Shown here: piece by piece, positions 24,350-36,572 of the stretch
How positions within the stretch are numbered: position 1 is the first letter of the stretch
How the letters are laid out: every line of letters begins with the position of its first letter
NCBI GenBank assembly: GCA_032690845.1
Contig: CM064430.1
Span: forward strand, 4,884,949-4,948,948
Source of the DNA: Eleusine coracana subsp. coracana
Lineage: Eukaryota > Streptophyta > Magnoliopsida > Poales > Poaceae
DNA: 64,000 bases
Direction: 5' to 3'
Program-made: the position numbers and the translations under genes
The notes under the pieces: model-generated
The model's input: only the letters and a program-made list of their open reading frames with translations
Told to the model about the DNA's origin: nothing
Database searches by the model: none

Positions 24350-24958
24350 GAGCAACTCTAGTGGACAGATTAATGAGCTTCTAAAATCTTCTTTTAGTTA
24401 CTCTAACATAAAAAATCAACTCTAACATCTTCTTTATCCGAATGATTATTTTGAGCAGGAAATAGTGCCCCGATATTTTTTTCTCGAAAGCTCCACCAAT
24501 TTTTTTCTTTTCTTACCTCTCCTCTTCTTCTCTCCCGACACGAATAGAGTCGGGCAGGCTTCTACCATCGCTGCCCACCCGGCCTACGCCTCCGGTTGGA
24601 TTCCGCCCCGCACCTCCAGCCGTTGAAAAAAGGCCTGCCATGGATGGATCTACTTGGGAGAAGAGGTGGTTTCGACGAGCGAGGGAGGAAGTAAGAAGAG
24701 GCAGCGGTGCGCGTGCAAGGGAGGAGGGCCGGCAGCCGACTAACGGGGGAGGAGGCCAGCAGTGCGAGTGTGCGGAGCGTTGGGCCAGCGAGCGAGGGCG
24801 TCGAGAGAGAGGACGGTTGTGGGGTCCACTTGTAGAGGAATCGGGGGTTGTTTTAATCAGTTGGGCTGGAGTGCAAAATTGTTTTGGGCTTCTAAAAATT
24901 AGAAGTTGGTCTTCAAAATGAAGTATAGAGAAATTTGATCTGTTGGCTACTGTTGCTC
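24350..24958. mobile_element. PIF/Harbinger-like non-autonomous element
   Basis: The left end GAGCAACTCTAGTGG and the right end (inverted, GAGCAACAGTAGCC) share the GAGCAAC terminus of the element at 18597. Flanks are TTA and CTA, an imperfect 3-bp TSD. The interior has a short GC-rich patch. No transposase. Confidence 0.6.
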
Positions 24959-26293
24959 CTAGTATTGTCTCTACTGACTAAATTCTAATGGATATACTCA
25001 CTTTGTAAAACATTCCTATATTCTTGAATTGATATTAGTAGAAGAATAATAAATCTAGTTTAAAATCAAACTATAATTATATTGTATTAATGATAATAAG
25101 ATAAAGGCAGATATATAGAGTACACCCACAGACCATACTCATATGACTTGTGGATAAAATATCAAGGCATTACTGTATTTGGTAGCATAATTGTTTTTAC
25201 TGTGGCCAAATTAGTTCCACTTTTTTTTGGAAAGGACTTTTGCTATGTTTACAGTTTGGATATTTATTATTTGTACGATCAGAGACGACTATCACTTGTC
25301 TGTGGGCCAGCAACAAAATATTTCCAATAATTTTGCATGGTTGTACAACCCGAGTGTGTGAAGCACTTGCCCTCTAATGGTGTCGTCTGTACTTTTAGGG
25401 TGTATTTGTTTCGCTGAATTGGACGGGATAGATTTGGACAGGATCATCCAATTCAATGTTTGTTTCATGGTCAGTTTAGATAGGAATGGACTGAAAAAGG
25501 AATATTTCCTTAATATGTTGGATAAGTATATCCGACAAAAATGACCGGATGAGTCTGTCCAAGTTATATAACGATGACGATTACTAAAGTAATTAGACAT
25601 TATTAGTTTGGTTTAATAATAAATAATATTTATTACTATGATATTATAATTGATAAACAATAAGATATTAATTAGTATATGATGAGAGCTTAATTATACT
25701 AGAATTAATAATAATTAACATATTTAGCATTAATTATAAATTATTATAATAAAATTAAAATTATTATTACTATAAAATATACTAATTAGTGCATGATTAA
25801 TTATTACTACTTAATAATAAAAATCTATAATTTAATTATATAATCTTATCCTATCCATCTTTATTTATCCAATCAAACACAAAACTAGATCATTCCATCT
25901 ACTCAATCAAACATATAACTTAAATCATTCCATCTACAAATAAAGTTTAGAGTTATCGGTGTGCTACTTCGTGGATCCATTACACTGGATCGTTTTATAC
26001 CGGTTGGTGCTTATCTTTGCAAATGCATGATTAGGATGTTCGTACTGATTGCTAAAAAGGCGTGTTTCCGATGCACACGGCCGTGCATCCGTGCTATGAT
26101 TCATCCCACTGAGAATTCATTTTATCGGAAGACTATATTATAATTCTCTCGACAAATTTGTACAGCTAATGCAGTTCTGGTAAAAAGGGAAAGAAAGTGC
26201 AGGCGTATGCAATGCAAGGTAGCTAGCTTCTCTGGCAACAACACTGTAACATGCGGACTGATTAGTTTAGTAGTTCATAAATCTTTATCTTTA
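24959..26293. other. AT-rich intergenic with a probable MITE at about 25399-25925
   Basis: No gene. Within it, GGGTGTATTTGTTTCGC at about 25399 faces worn, inverted ATCAAACACAAAAC-type sequence near 25880. This is consistent with an old AT-rich MITE of the GGGTGT-end type, but the TIRs are too worn to prove it. Confidence 0.35.
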
Positions 26294-26990
26294 TCTCTAC
26301 AATCTATTAATTGAGATACGGTCGTCCATTTCGTGTCCACAAACTTAGAGATTGAATTCAAATTGGTTTCGTACCTTCTATATCAAGTATTGAATTGTAA
26401 AAATCATAACTCCCATATCCGGAGTTCAAATAAGGCAAACTCGGACTCTATCTTGTAGCTCTCGAAAAATTCTACAACTTTAGTATTCAATAGAAGTTCA
26501 GATCCTGTAGTTTTGATTTCCAAATATACGATGCAAAAATATTTGTTCTAATTCGGACTCCTCTACGTAGGTTTCTGTGCGGGGTCCATATCTCCTAGCT
26601 CCGTAGTCTAAACAATATGATCCATATATATTTCGAAAAGGTATCAACGAGATCTACAACTTTTATGTTTTAATTTTTTTTATTAGAGCAAGTATACAAT
26701 TTCAAAATCGCGTTGTAATACAGTGCTACTTGTAGACTCCGTGAATTAATTTTTCCTTCCGGATAAAGCTTCTAGAATATGATAAATAATGGTGATAAAA
26801 TTGTTACTTTTGACATATAAAATAATATACTAAGAAGCACCAACGATAATATAAATATAATATTTCATGTAAAAAATATTAATAATATTATATATATCTA
26901 ATAATTATATTGTATAAATAATTTATATTTAAATTATAAAAAAGTGTTTTGTTTTTTAAAATCTGTAGCAACGTACGGACACTTTGCTAG
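26294..26990 (+). mobile_element. Probable non-autonomous Helitron
   Basis: The left end TCTCTACAATCTATTAA resembles the TC-starting 5' end of plant Helitrons and follows an A. The right end has GTAGCAACGTACGGAC, a degenerate short hairpin, then ACTTTGCTAG. That matches the CTRR 3' end with a hairpin about 10 bp upstream. The base after CTAG is G rather than the expected T. No Rep/helicase sequence is present. Confidence 0.5.
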
Positions 26991-27587
26991 GCAAATAATA
27001 TGCTTAGCAAATGTTTGCTTTTTCATCAGTTTGTCTTTGTTTGGTCGGATGTTCATCTCCTGGTCCTCAATGCTTACGGTAGAGGGCAAATTCGTCATGG
27101 ACTTTTGGCCTGTTTAAGGATCACGCATCACGGGTTGATTTGCCTGGACATACTGGACTGTTGATCCATTTGCATCTCCATGACTCCATCCGGGTTAGTT
27201 TGTATCGAAATGGGCCATACCAGTTAGCCGGCCTATAATTGCTCTTCTCGCCACAATCGAAGACCAACTGAGCCATTTCAAAAAAAAAAAAAAAAAACCC
27301 AACTGAGCTTCACAGTCACCTACTCACCTACCATTGTGGCTGTCATCCAGCTGCGACACTACAGAGTCCAAAGTTGCACTTTTCATCTTTGTAATGCAAC
27401 CTTAAGCTTTGTGAATTTATCCGAGATTAAAGTTATAATGTACTACTTCTAATTTGCAGCATTCATCTTTTCTTGCCAGAACATGCACACAATCATTATC
27501 TGCAAGAATCATGGCTAAGGAAAACTTTTTGCATTTCAAATCTGGGTCCAACTGAAAACAATTGATAAAAAATAGACAAAAAACATG

Positions 27588-27818
27588 CTTCATCCATTTC
27601 AAAATCATTGTTATTACTAACTTTTTAATTATATTTGATCATTTGTTTTAATCAATTTTGATAAAAAAGTATCATATTGTTTTATAATAAATTTTATTAC
27701 TATAAAATATTTAAACATAATTTATAGTTTTACATATTTAGACTAATATTTTGAACAAAATAAATGATAAAAAATAACTAAAAAATCATGATGATAAAAG
27801 AATTTAAATAGATGGAGT
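27588..27818. mobile_element. Old Stowaway-like MITE
   Basis: About 230 bp and very AT-rich. The left end, reading CATCCATTTCAAAATCATTG, roughly mirrors the right end AAATAGATGGAG. Arms and TA flanks are degraded. Confidence 0.45.
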
Positions 27819-28099
27819 GCAAAAAAAAAACATTCTAGCTCATCCATAATTTTTTATAATTTTCGACACACAAGGCTATGACACAAGCTTATCCATATAT
27901 AATGTTGGCACTCTTATTATCGATGTATGTTGTTATTTAGACCGTAAACACCCTCGGCCCATCTATCTCCATCTCTCCTTGAACCGTCTCCTTTCCCAAA
28001 CCCTCCATATCACAAGCGACAAAAAGTTAGTTGGAGCCTAGACGATGCCTAGTGTGAAGTCCAGCCTCATGTAATTTCTACATACACAACAAAATGTAA

Positions 28100-28620
28100 T
28101 TGTCTATAAGCACTGTTCATCACAAACACATGACAAATATAGTTGGAGCAAAGTAAAGTAAGACAAAATATAGTAGGAGTAAAGAAACTACCTACCACAA
28201 AGTGCAACAAATGTAGCTGAGGAAAAATACACTGTAGATCATAGAGCCGACTAATTTAATACATGAGAGAGAGAGAGAGAGATGATAACTAATTTGTTCA
28301 ATCTGTTTCACTATAGGGTCCAACAACCAAACAAGTATTAGAGCTATCTAACATTGATCCACCGCACCGAATCGTCAGCATCAACAATGCAGGGTGCTTG
28401 AAGCGCTGTCCATCGCAAAATGCGACAAATATAGTACAGGTAAAGACACTATCCATTATAAGCACAACAAGTATAGTTAGAGCAAACACTGCTAAGAGCA
28501 AGCATGACAGATGTAGTTAGCATAGATACACTACCTATCACAAGTACAACAAATATAATTGGGGATAAAATACATAATCTACCGTAAAGCTTGACTTTAT
28601 ATACACCAAATACATGTAGC
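28100..28620 (+). repeat. Degenerate tandem repeat with ACAAATATAGTTGGAGCAAA motif
   Basis: At least six diverged copies of the motif occur at about 28133, 28206, 28425, 28467, 28507 and 28545, spaced mainly 40-75 bp apart. They are often preceded by TATCACAAG-like words. A (GA)n run interrupts the array at about 28267. The copies are too diverged to fix one unit length by eye. Confidence 0.55.
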
Positions 28621-29257
28621 AAACAAAAAAAAAAAGTTAGGGCAAACAACACTTATTATAGATCCAATCTCGCATACCTCTAACATTGTCTAGTACTTAG
28701 TTATATATTTTATTTTATTTCTTTTATATATATTTGTTATACATATTTTCTAGCCTTTAGTCGATTGAAATATTTCAGCCAATCATGAGTTATTTTATAT
28801 TTTAATATTTTAGAATTATCTATATAATAGTTATAAATCATTGGATATAGATCTGGTGACTCAGAGAGTTGAAAAATACTACTCATATTTATGGGTGCAT
28901 TATCAATTCTCTTTGTCACCAGATGAAAATAATTATAAATTTTTAGTCAGACGAAAATTAGCAGATGTCTTTGTTATATGACACTACTACTATATTAATA
29001 GCTTGATATGCCTTTTACGTTGAGCTCGTATTTATGGGTGCATTATCAATTTGTGCGATATCGTCCTAGTTGTTACAATTTTGAATTAGCTCCATAACTG
29101 ATCCAAGTATGAACGAAACTTTACGCTGAGATCATATTTTTGTGTGCAATATCATCATAGTTGTTGCATTTGCAATTTTGCATTAGCTCCTCATCCAAGT
29201 ATGAATGGAACGGGATCAACGGAACAGGCCCGGTGGACATACATGTGGTCCGTAGCA

Positions 29258-29460
29258 AGTTTGAAAAAATCACTCAAACCGGCCAGCTCGGTTTGACTAA
29301 AAATTGATCAGTTAATCGAGGAACCGATCCGCTAATCGTTTAACTACAGTAACTAGTTACGGTTAGACGGACAGAACCGGTCAATTAGAGCGACCGACCA
29401 GGATCAGTTCTACAATTAATCGGGATAACCGGTCGGTTCCAGCCGTTTTTTCAAAACCTG
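29258..29460 (+). repeat. ACCGG-rich dispersed repeat, copy 2
   Basis: Starts AAGTTTGAAAAAATCA and ends TTTTTTCAAAACCTG, giving short TIR-like ends. It shares ACCGGCCAGCTCGGTTTGAC, ACTACAGTAACTAGTTA and GGATAACCGGTCGGTT blocks with the copies at 2216 and 58715. Probably a MITE family. Confidence 0.65.
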
Positions 29461-30117
29461 ACCGTAGTTTTTCTTTTCAAGAGGTGTAAAACATTTTTCT
29501 TTCCAAAGATCGGTCCTGTATCTCAAGATTCTTAACGTTTTTCTGCGCTGTTATTACAAAACGACGAGTAAGAAGCCGAGCCCGAAACTAGTGCGCAAAT
29601 TACATACCCTACAGGGTCTTTCCTGAAAATACTACGGTACACTTGAAACATCCAAACAGGCCCCTTGTCGAGTCCGCATATTAATCCGTGGACCCTCCGT
29701 GGACCCCCCGTCCCTCTCCCGACGACGAGCACGAGAAGCAGGCGAGGCCAATCCCGCCGCGCGCCGCATCGTCATCGTCACCCAGCCCCCCAATCCCCCG
29801 CGATCCCCGGAAACCTAGAAGACGCCGCCGCAATCCGACTGCTCCGCCACTTCCCCGGCGCTCCCCCAACTCAGGTGAGCCCCCTACTCGGCTCAATCGC
29901 GTGGAATTCCGAACCGAAACGGCCCCGGGCCGTCGGAGGCCGTACCGTTCCGGAGCATTTTTTTCCTTTCTGTTCTTTGGGGGGAGTTTCGATGGATATC
30001 TCTCTGAATCTGAAAAGCTGATTTTTTTTCTCGTGTTTTTTGATCCAAGGTGCGCTTGGCGATGGTTTTGGAGAGGAAGGTTTGAGCTGTTTTGGATTGA
30101 TTCTAAGGAGGTTTTCG
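29461..30117 (+). promoter_or_regulatory. Promoter and leader of the PHD/GNAT gene
   Basis: GC-rich, with a possible 5'UTR intron donor CAG/GTGAGC near 29874 and a candidate acceptor before 30051. The exact transcription start cannot be read. Long frames here are compositional. Confidence 0.4.
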
Positions 30118-33100
30118 ATGGGTTCGGAAGGGGAAGGCGGCGGCACGGGGATGAAGAAGGTGCGGAAGAGGCAGCTGGTGATGGAGTCCAGTGACTCTGA
30201 GGCAGATGATTACTGCATCTCGACGCGACAGGAGCGTGGCTCCTCTTCATCCGGCAATGTCGGCTCCGGCAGCCGAGGTGATGGCGATCAGTTGGAGGAG
30301 ACATCCGTAGCTGTTAGTTCTGAGAAGGTTTCAGAGGCTAAATCCAGTAATGGAGACATTTCAGTGAAGAATAAGGGAGGTGAGCCAGAGAGTAGTTCAC
30401 ATCCTGATCCCAAGAGGATCAGAGTTGAGGCTGTTCATGAAGGAGGTGGTGGAAGCAACAAAAGTGTGTCGAAGGGTGGAACTGGTGGTAAAATGCTGCC
30501 CCGGGGGTTCCCTGCATGGCGATTGGAGAAGCCAGAGGTAAGGGCTGGGTGGGTTCTGGATGATGATGGCAGGGGGGAGATTAAGACAAGCAATGGCTCA
30601 AAGGTGAAACAAAAGGTGTTGACTTTGGATGACAAGAGGGGGAAGGTTGAGTTGCAGAACCATGAAAAACGGATGCCACTGAAGACTGATCAGGGCAGTT
30701 CTGCTGACTGTAACAAACAGGATGTAATAGTAGTGCAAGGGAAAAAAGGCCTTTTGAAGATCCTGCCGAAGAACAAGATGGCCAGGGATAATGCTGATGG
30801 CAGAATTCCGTCAGAGAACACTAAGGTGGATGAGAAGACTTCTAATCACAAGATTCCAACAAAGAGAGGTGTGTTGAAGCTCCTGCCAAAGAAAAAGAAT
30901 GTGGAGTCAGATAGCAAGGTTCATCCCAAGAAAATTAAGGTGGATGGGGAAACCGGAGATGGCAGGCTTCTGGTCAAGAACACTAAGGTGGATAAGGAGG
31001 CTAGTGATGAAAAGATTTTGACTGATAAAGTTAAGTTGGATGGAGAGTTCGGTGGTGACAATGTGCAGACAAAGAACTCTACCATGGATTTGGAAAAAGT
31101 TGCCAGAAAGTTTCCACCGAGGATCAGTAAGGAGGATGGTAAAACCACTGATAGCTATAAGGGACATGAGGAGAAAAGTGCAGCCCTTGCAGAGCTCCGG
31201 AAGCAGGATTCAAATGGTGCGAAGAGAATAATCTCTCCCATTATGTTGCGAAGGAGTGATCCAAGTGTTGTAGGAATTTCTTTGGGTCAGAAAATGAAAC
31301 TTCAAACTTCAAAACCACAGCCGAAGATCTCCTCAGTAAACCAACATAAGCCTTCACTGAGTGGGAGAGATGAGAATACTAAATCAAGTAAACACGGGAA
31401 GCTGAAAAAGAGGTTGCTTGAGCATAAAGGGTCACCAGAGAAATTACCTAAGAAGGTAAAATCAAAAGCGAGTGATCTGCAAGGCACATCTGGTACACTC
31501 AAGAAGCATGGAATGAAGAAACCTAGGGGAGGACCTCTCAACACACTCAAGCAGGACCTCAGGAATCAGATAAAAAATATACTTTTAGATAATGGATGGA
31601 AAATTGAACTACGGCCTAGGAGAAACAAAGATTATGAAGACTCTGTCTACGTTTCTCCACAAGGAACTGGCTATTGGTCAATTACTAAAGCTTATGGAGT
31701 TTTCCAAGAGCAGTTTCAAAATCCACATGATCACTCATCAAAACTTAATAATATTGAGCTAGATGCTTCCAATACCATATCAAAGGATGATCTAGCCATG
31801 TTGAAAAAGAATATAGTTAAGAGAAGGACCAAGGGTGAAATTGATGATGCTGAGAAGAACAGAAACTCTAAAGCTAATCCTGCCGGTTCTCGAAACAAGC
31901 ATCAGAACGTGGAGGATAGGGTAAAAGTAAACAATCGGGGTTGTGGACTTCGTGTTCGTGGGAACACTCGTAATATGGAAGATAACATGGACGGGTATGC
32001 TCCTTATGAATGGAAGCAGACAATATATTCATGGATGATAGATTTGGGGGTTGTTTCTGAAGACTCAAAGGTCAAATATATGAACAGAAAGAGAACAAGG
32101 GCAATGTTGGAAGGTAAAATTATGAGGAATGGTATTTACTGTGGATGCTGTTCGAAGATTCTTACAGTCTCAAAATTTGAACTCCATGCTGGTTCGAATG
32201 AGCAGGAACCCTATGCAAATATCTTTCTTGAAGATGGCAGGGTTTCGTTGCTGCAATGTTTGCTTGATGCATGGGAAAAGCACACACAATCTGAAAATAA
32301 GGGATTTTACAAGATAGATTCTGGCGATGACCCAGATGATGATACTTGCGCCATTTGTGGTGATGGTGGTGACTTGGTTTGCTGTGATGGCTGTACTTCA
32401 ACTTTTCACTTGGATTGTTTAAGAATTAAGGTGAGCATATAAATATATATTTGTGCTGTACACTCTTATTGTTATTATTGCTATTTTGGAATAGACATAA
32501 ATGATAAATTTGTAGATGAAAGATCTCATGTCCCTCTTGCATCCCCAGCTCTTTTGATGCATATTTATCTGAACATGGGTGGCATCATAACAGGGGAATG
32601 AAATTGCTTATATCCCTTGATTTGAGAATAAGACCTCCCTGATAACTGTTTGCTAGGATGATATGCTAATTTGTTTATTTTTTCGATACTATCCCATATT
32701 ATATCTATTGTTCTATGGTGTCATTCTTTTGTGTTTATTGTAGTTTATGTGTCGCTTCGTATTGCAGATGCCTACTGGAGAATGGTATTGCCGCAACTGT
32801 ATTTGTAGGTTCTGTGGTTCTGCCCGAGAAGAGACATCATCTCCCGAGTTGCTTTCTTGCATGCAGTGTTCAAGGAAATGTAAGGATTCCTACAAGATGC
32901 AAAACTCTCTTTGTCTCTGTGCACTTGGACATTGTCTTATGAAATATTTTTTGCAGATCACAAAGCTTGTGCATCCAGAATGGGAAGGGACTCTTTTTCT
33001 ACAGAACCCAGTTCCTCGATTGATGGATTTTGTAGTCTAGGATGTAGAAAGGTACAACAAGTTCTTAGTTCCTTTTTAATGCTTCAAACATCTTATTTAC

Positions 33101-36100
33101 TATTTACCTGCCTTAGTTGGTTTATCACTCCTTTGGCTCCTCCCATTCTTCCATAACATGTACCTACATGCATTTGCTACACTTATTATTTACCTTGATT
33201 AATACTTATCATTTACCTGATAATGATTCAATGGCTGTCAATCCAATAACAGGCGGTAAATGATTTAAATCACACAATTTTATGTTATTTTGTTCTTGTT
33301 TTTTAAGGATTTGGTTTTGATACCACTGGTTTCAATATATTTTGTATTCTGATATGAATAGGAGCATACCTGCAATTATTATTGCTTATTGTGTTTATCT
33401 GTTTCAGTCTTTGCATTCTTGATTAGTTATGTCTAAGGTCTTGACAAAAGTATACACATTTTCTATTCTTAATTTTATATGTACATTGTGTTTAAATACT
33501 GGGACAATTAATCTGCTCGGTGTGTTGAAATGACACAGATTTATAAACGACTGAACAAACTTCTTGGGGTAAAGAATAATATGGAATCCGGATTTTCTTG
33601 GAGTCTGGTTCACTGCTTTGCTGATAGTAAGGCCATAACCCCCCAAAAGAAAGCACAATCGGCGCATTGCAACTCCAAGACAGCCCTTGCTTTCTCAATT
33701 ATGGATGAGTGTTTCCGACCACATATTGATGAGAGAAGTGGGATTAATATGATTCACAATGTTGTATATAACTGTGGGTAAGTATATCGCTTCCCTATTG
33801 ATTTGTCATAATTCCATAAAGAGCCAAGATGAACGAAATGGTACCTACCTTGTTATACATGGGTCCTATATTGGAAGTTCAATATTTTGTTTACTCAGCT
33901 TTCCTTATTCTCCGGGTTTGTAACAGCGTGTCTTCTATATAACAAGTTAATCCACTTGATTCTTATTGCCATAGCCAGAAAAAGCGCATCACTTTACTTT
34001 ATGTTTTTTTAATATAAGCACTTACTGAAATTATGTAGTGTTTTATTGCAGATCGAATTTCAGTAGATTAGACTTTAGTGGCTTCTACACATTTATCCTG
34101 GAGCGGGGTGATGAAGTCATATCAGCAGCATCTGTTAGGTATATCTTTATGTGCCTGTGCTATTTCAGTTTGTTTTTTTGGTATCAAACATGTATTAATT
34201 TTCTTGGTTGAAAAGAGTTTAGTGGTATAAAAAACTGCTTTCTTGTTATGGGCATGGACCAGTGCTAGTGCTAGCTGTGAACAGCACATTTCTAAAATGT
34301 TTATTTGTTTTTCTGTATGAACCAGGATTCATGGAACTGACATAGCAGAAATGCCATTCATAGGAACCAGGGACATGTATAGGCACCAAGGAATGTGCCG
34401 TCGGCTTCTCAGTGCAATTGAATCAGTAAGTTTGCTTTTTCTCTGTATGCTACATTCATGTCAGTACTGGCAGTTGTTGCTGTCATAGTTCAGACTTTCT
34501 TGCTTCTTGGCCTTCAAAGATACTTGTGCCCTCTTCTAATTCAGTTCCGAGTAAGTTCATGGTACTGTTTCAGATTCGTTCAATAATCGTACCAAAGTCT
34601 GTAATAGAATAGAAATCCTATTATATTATGTTGCAGACTTGTTATCCATGTAAGGTGTAGTTTCTCATTAAATGATTTGAATCTGTGATCTATATTATCT
34701 CTACCTGTGATGATTGCAGAATTGATTGTAATATTGGTTGGCAGATGATTGTTTCCTGAAATCATGTATTATAGCCTGATAGATGAGCATGCTAGAATAT
34801 TCTTTGTAACTTCCGTGTATTGCATGTCCAAAATATATTTCTAGTGGTGCCAATTCTATCATTGTTTTGAGGCATATTAGTATGAAAGCCAAAAGGTGGC
34901 ATTTCCTTTTTACGTTGATATTCAGAAAGAAGAGGTATACAAACTGACTTCAGCTTTTGGCCTTGTGTTTCATTTAAGAAAAATCTGCTATATGTTATCA
35001 AACCACAATTTTTTTGAGTAACACTCCTGTGCGTACATTGTCCATCCAGAATTTCTATCATGTTTTGGGGTTAATTTATTGTTTTTTAGGCCCTTGGTCT
35101 TCTCAATGTTCGAAAACTGGTAATACCAGCGGTACCTGAATTGGAGAATACTTGGACTACTGTTTTTGGATTTAAGCCTGTCGATCCTTCCAAGAGAAAA
35201 AAGATCAAGTCTGTGAATCTCTTGATTATCAATGGTACTGGTCTTCTAGAGAAGATGTTGCTGCCAACAGGCACAGTGGATGGACAGACCACTACCATGC
35301 CAGGTATGTAAACTTTTCTGAGAACTAGTTCTCTAATTCTCTTTGTAAGAGCATAATGCTATAGTATCTTATTAACAGCAATGTTGTTGAATAAAATCTC
35401 AATAATGCTTATTTGATCATGCAGTCAATGCTGCTGGATGGGATGTGACAAATCATGCAAGTGGATCCCTGACACCTGTTCATGTTTCTCGTGGACATGA
35501 TGTTGGAAATGATCTTAAAATTAAGTATCATGAGAACCCTTGTCCTTCAACCGGAAATTCTGTAGGCTTGATATCTGAAGACCTGCCTCCTGTTTCTGAG
35601 GAAAATGAAATAAGAGGGACTCTGGAAAAGAAATCTACAATGTCCGTTGCTGATGTTAAGTTGAATGGACTTCCAGGAGTTGACTATGAAGATAATCCGC
35701 AGATCAAGTCTGGAGCAGATGATATTCAAGAAGGAAAATTCACAGAAACCAATGGGAAGTTGGTTGCTGAAAACGGACAGAATCATGAAGATAAATCTAT
35801 TTCTAGTGATATAAATTCACTCGCTATTCAGGTGACAGTTGATCCATGTTCTCATTCAGACAATGAGATTGGGAAAGGTGTAAGTCGTCCATCTAGTGAA
35901 CTTTCTGTTGAAGCTGCTCTCGTAACAGATAAAACTGAATCTAATCTGAACATCAATTCTCTTTCAACCCACTCTGCCAATGAGGATGAAAGGTCTTGTG
36001 TGGTCCCTGTTGGTGTTTCTTCAGTCACTATGGATGGAAAGCCTGATAACCATGATTTGAAAACTACTGTTGCTGATGGTCATATCCAAAGCTCAACAGA

Positions 36101-36572
36101 ACCTAAAGGGTCGAATGATATAACCAATCAAGTAAATGGAACATCAACAGATGCCTATAGAGATAAAAATATTGGTGAGGAGTACAGTGCTTCTGCAGTT
36201 GACCATGGAGTGTCCATGAATGGATATGTTCAGAAAAGGGACGACATGAAGGACGAAATTGGCCCACTTTCACCAGAGTTGGAACAATCTTTTATGAGCA
36301 TAGCTATGATGGAGAAATTAAATGAGTCAAAGTTAATTGAAACTCATACGGTTGAAATGAATGATGCAACTATTAAGTTGGATGTTAAAGACAAGGGCTT
36401 CAATGATGCAGGAATTAAGACTCCCATGCTTGACCTTTCAAGTGATGTTTGTAGTGAAGTAATGGTTAAGCGTACCCAAACTTGTGGTGGGGGTCAACTT
36501 CATGGAGAAGAGGGCATACACAGCAGTAGCATGGAAAAGGACCTAGCTTCTAAGGAACCTGTCAATGCATGA
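30118..36572 (+). CDS. PHD-finger GNAT-domain chromatin protein (IDM1-like)
   Basis: Eight exons: 30118-32430, 32768-32879, 32957-33051, 33539-33777, 34052-34138, 34326-34425, 35090-35303 and 35425-36572. They join in phase to 1435 aa. From the N-terminus there is a basic region with repeated GLLKILPKxK/GVLKLLPKKK units (about 210-270). An MBD-like stretch, DNGWKIELRPRRNKDYEDSV, follows at about 490. Next come a TIFY-binding-type domain (about 628-725, APYEWKQTIYSWMIDLGVV to LLDAWEKH), a PHD finger (from 742, CAICGDGGDLVCCDGC...FHLDCL...WYCRNCIC), and a second Cys/His module. A GNAT acetyltransferase fold (about 880-1030) carries the acetyl-CoA loop RHQGMCRRLL. An acidic Ser-rich tail encoded by exon 8 (about 380 aa) ends the protein. 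Arabidopsis IDM1/ROS4 is a histone H3 acetyltransferase that promotes active DNA demethylation; related paralogs exist, so the exact role is inferred. An upstream in-frame extension has no ATG, so 30118 is the start. Confidence 0.92.

Noticed and set aside
30040..30117. N-terminal extension of the PHD/GNAT protein
   Set aside because: The open frame upstream has no ATG; the first ATG is at 30118.
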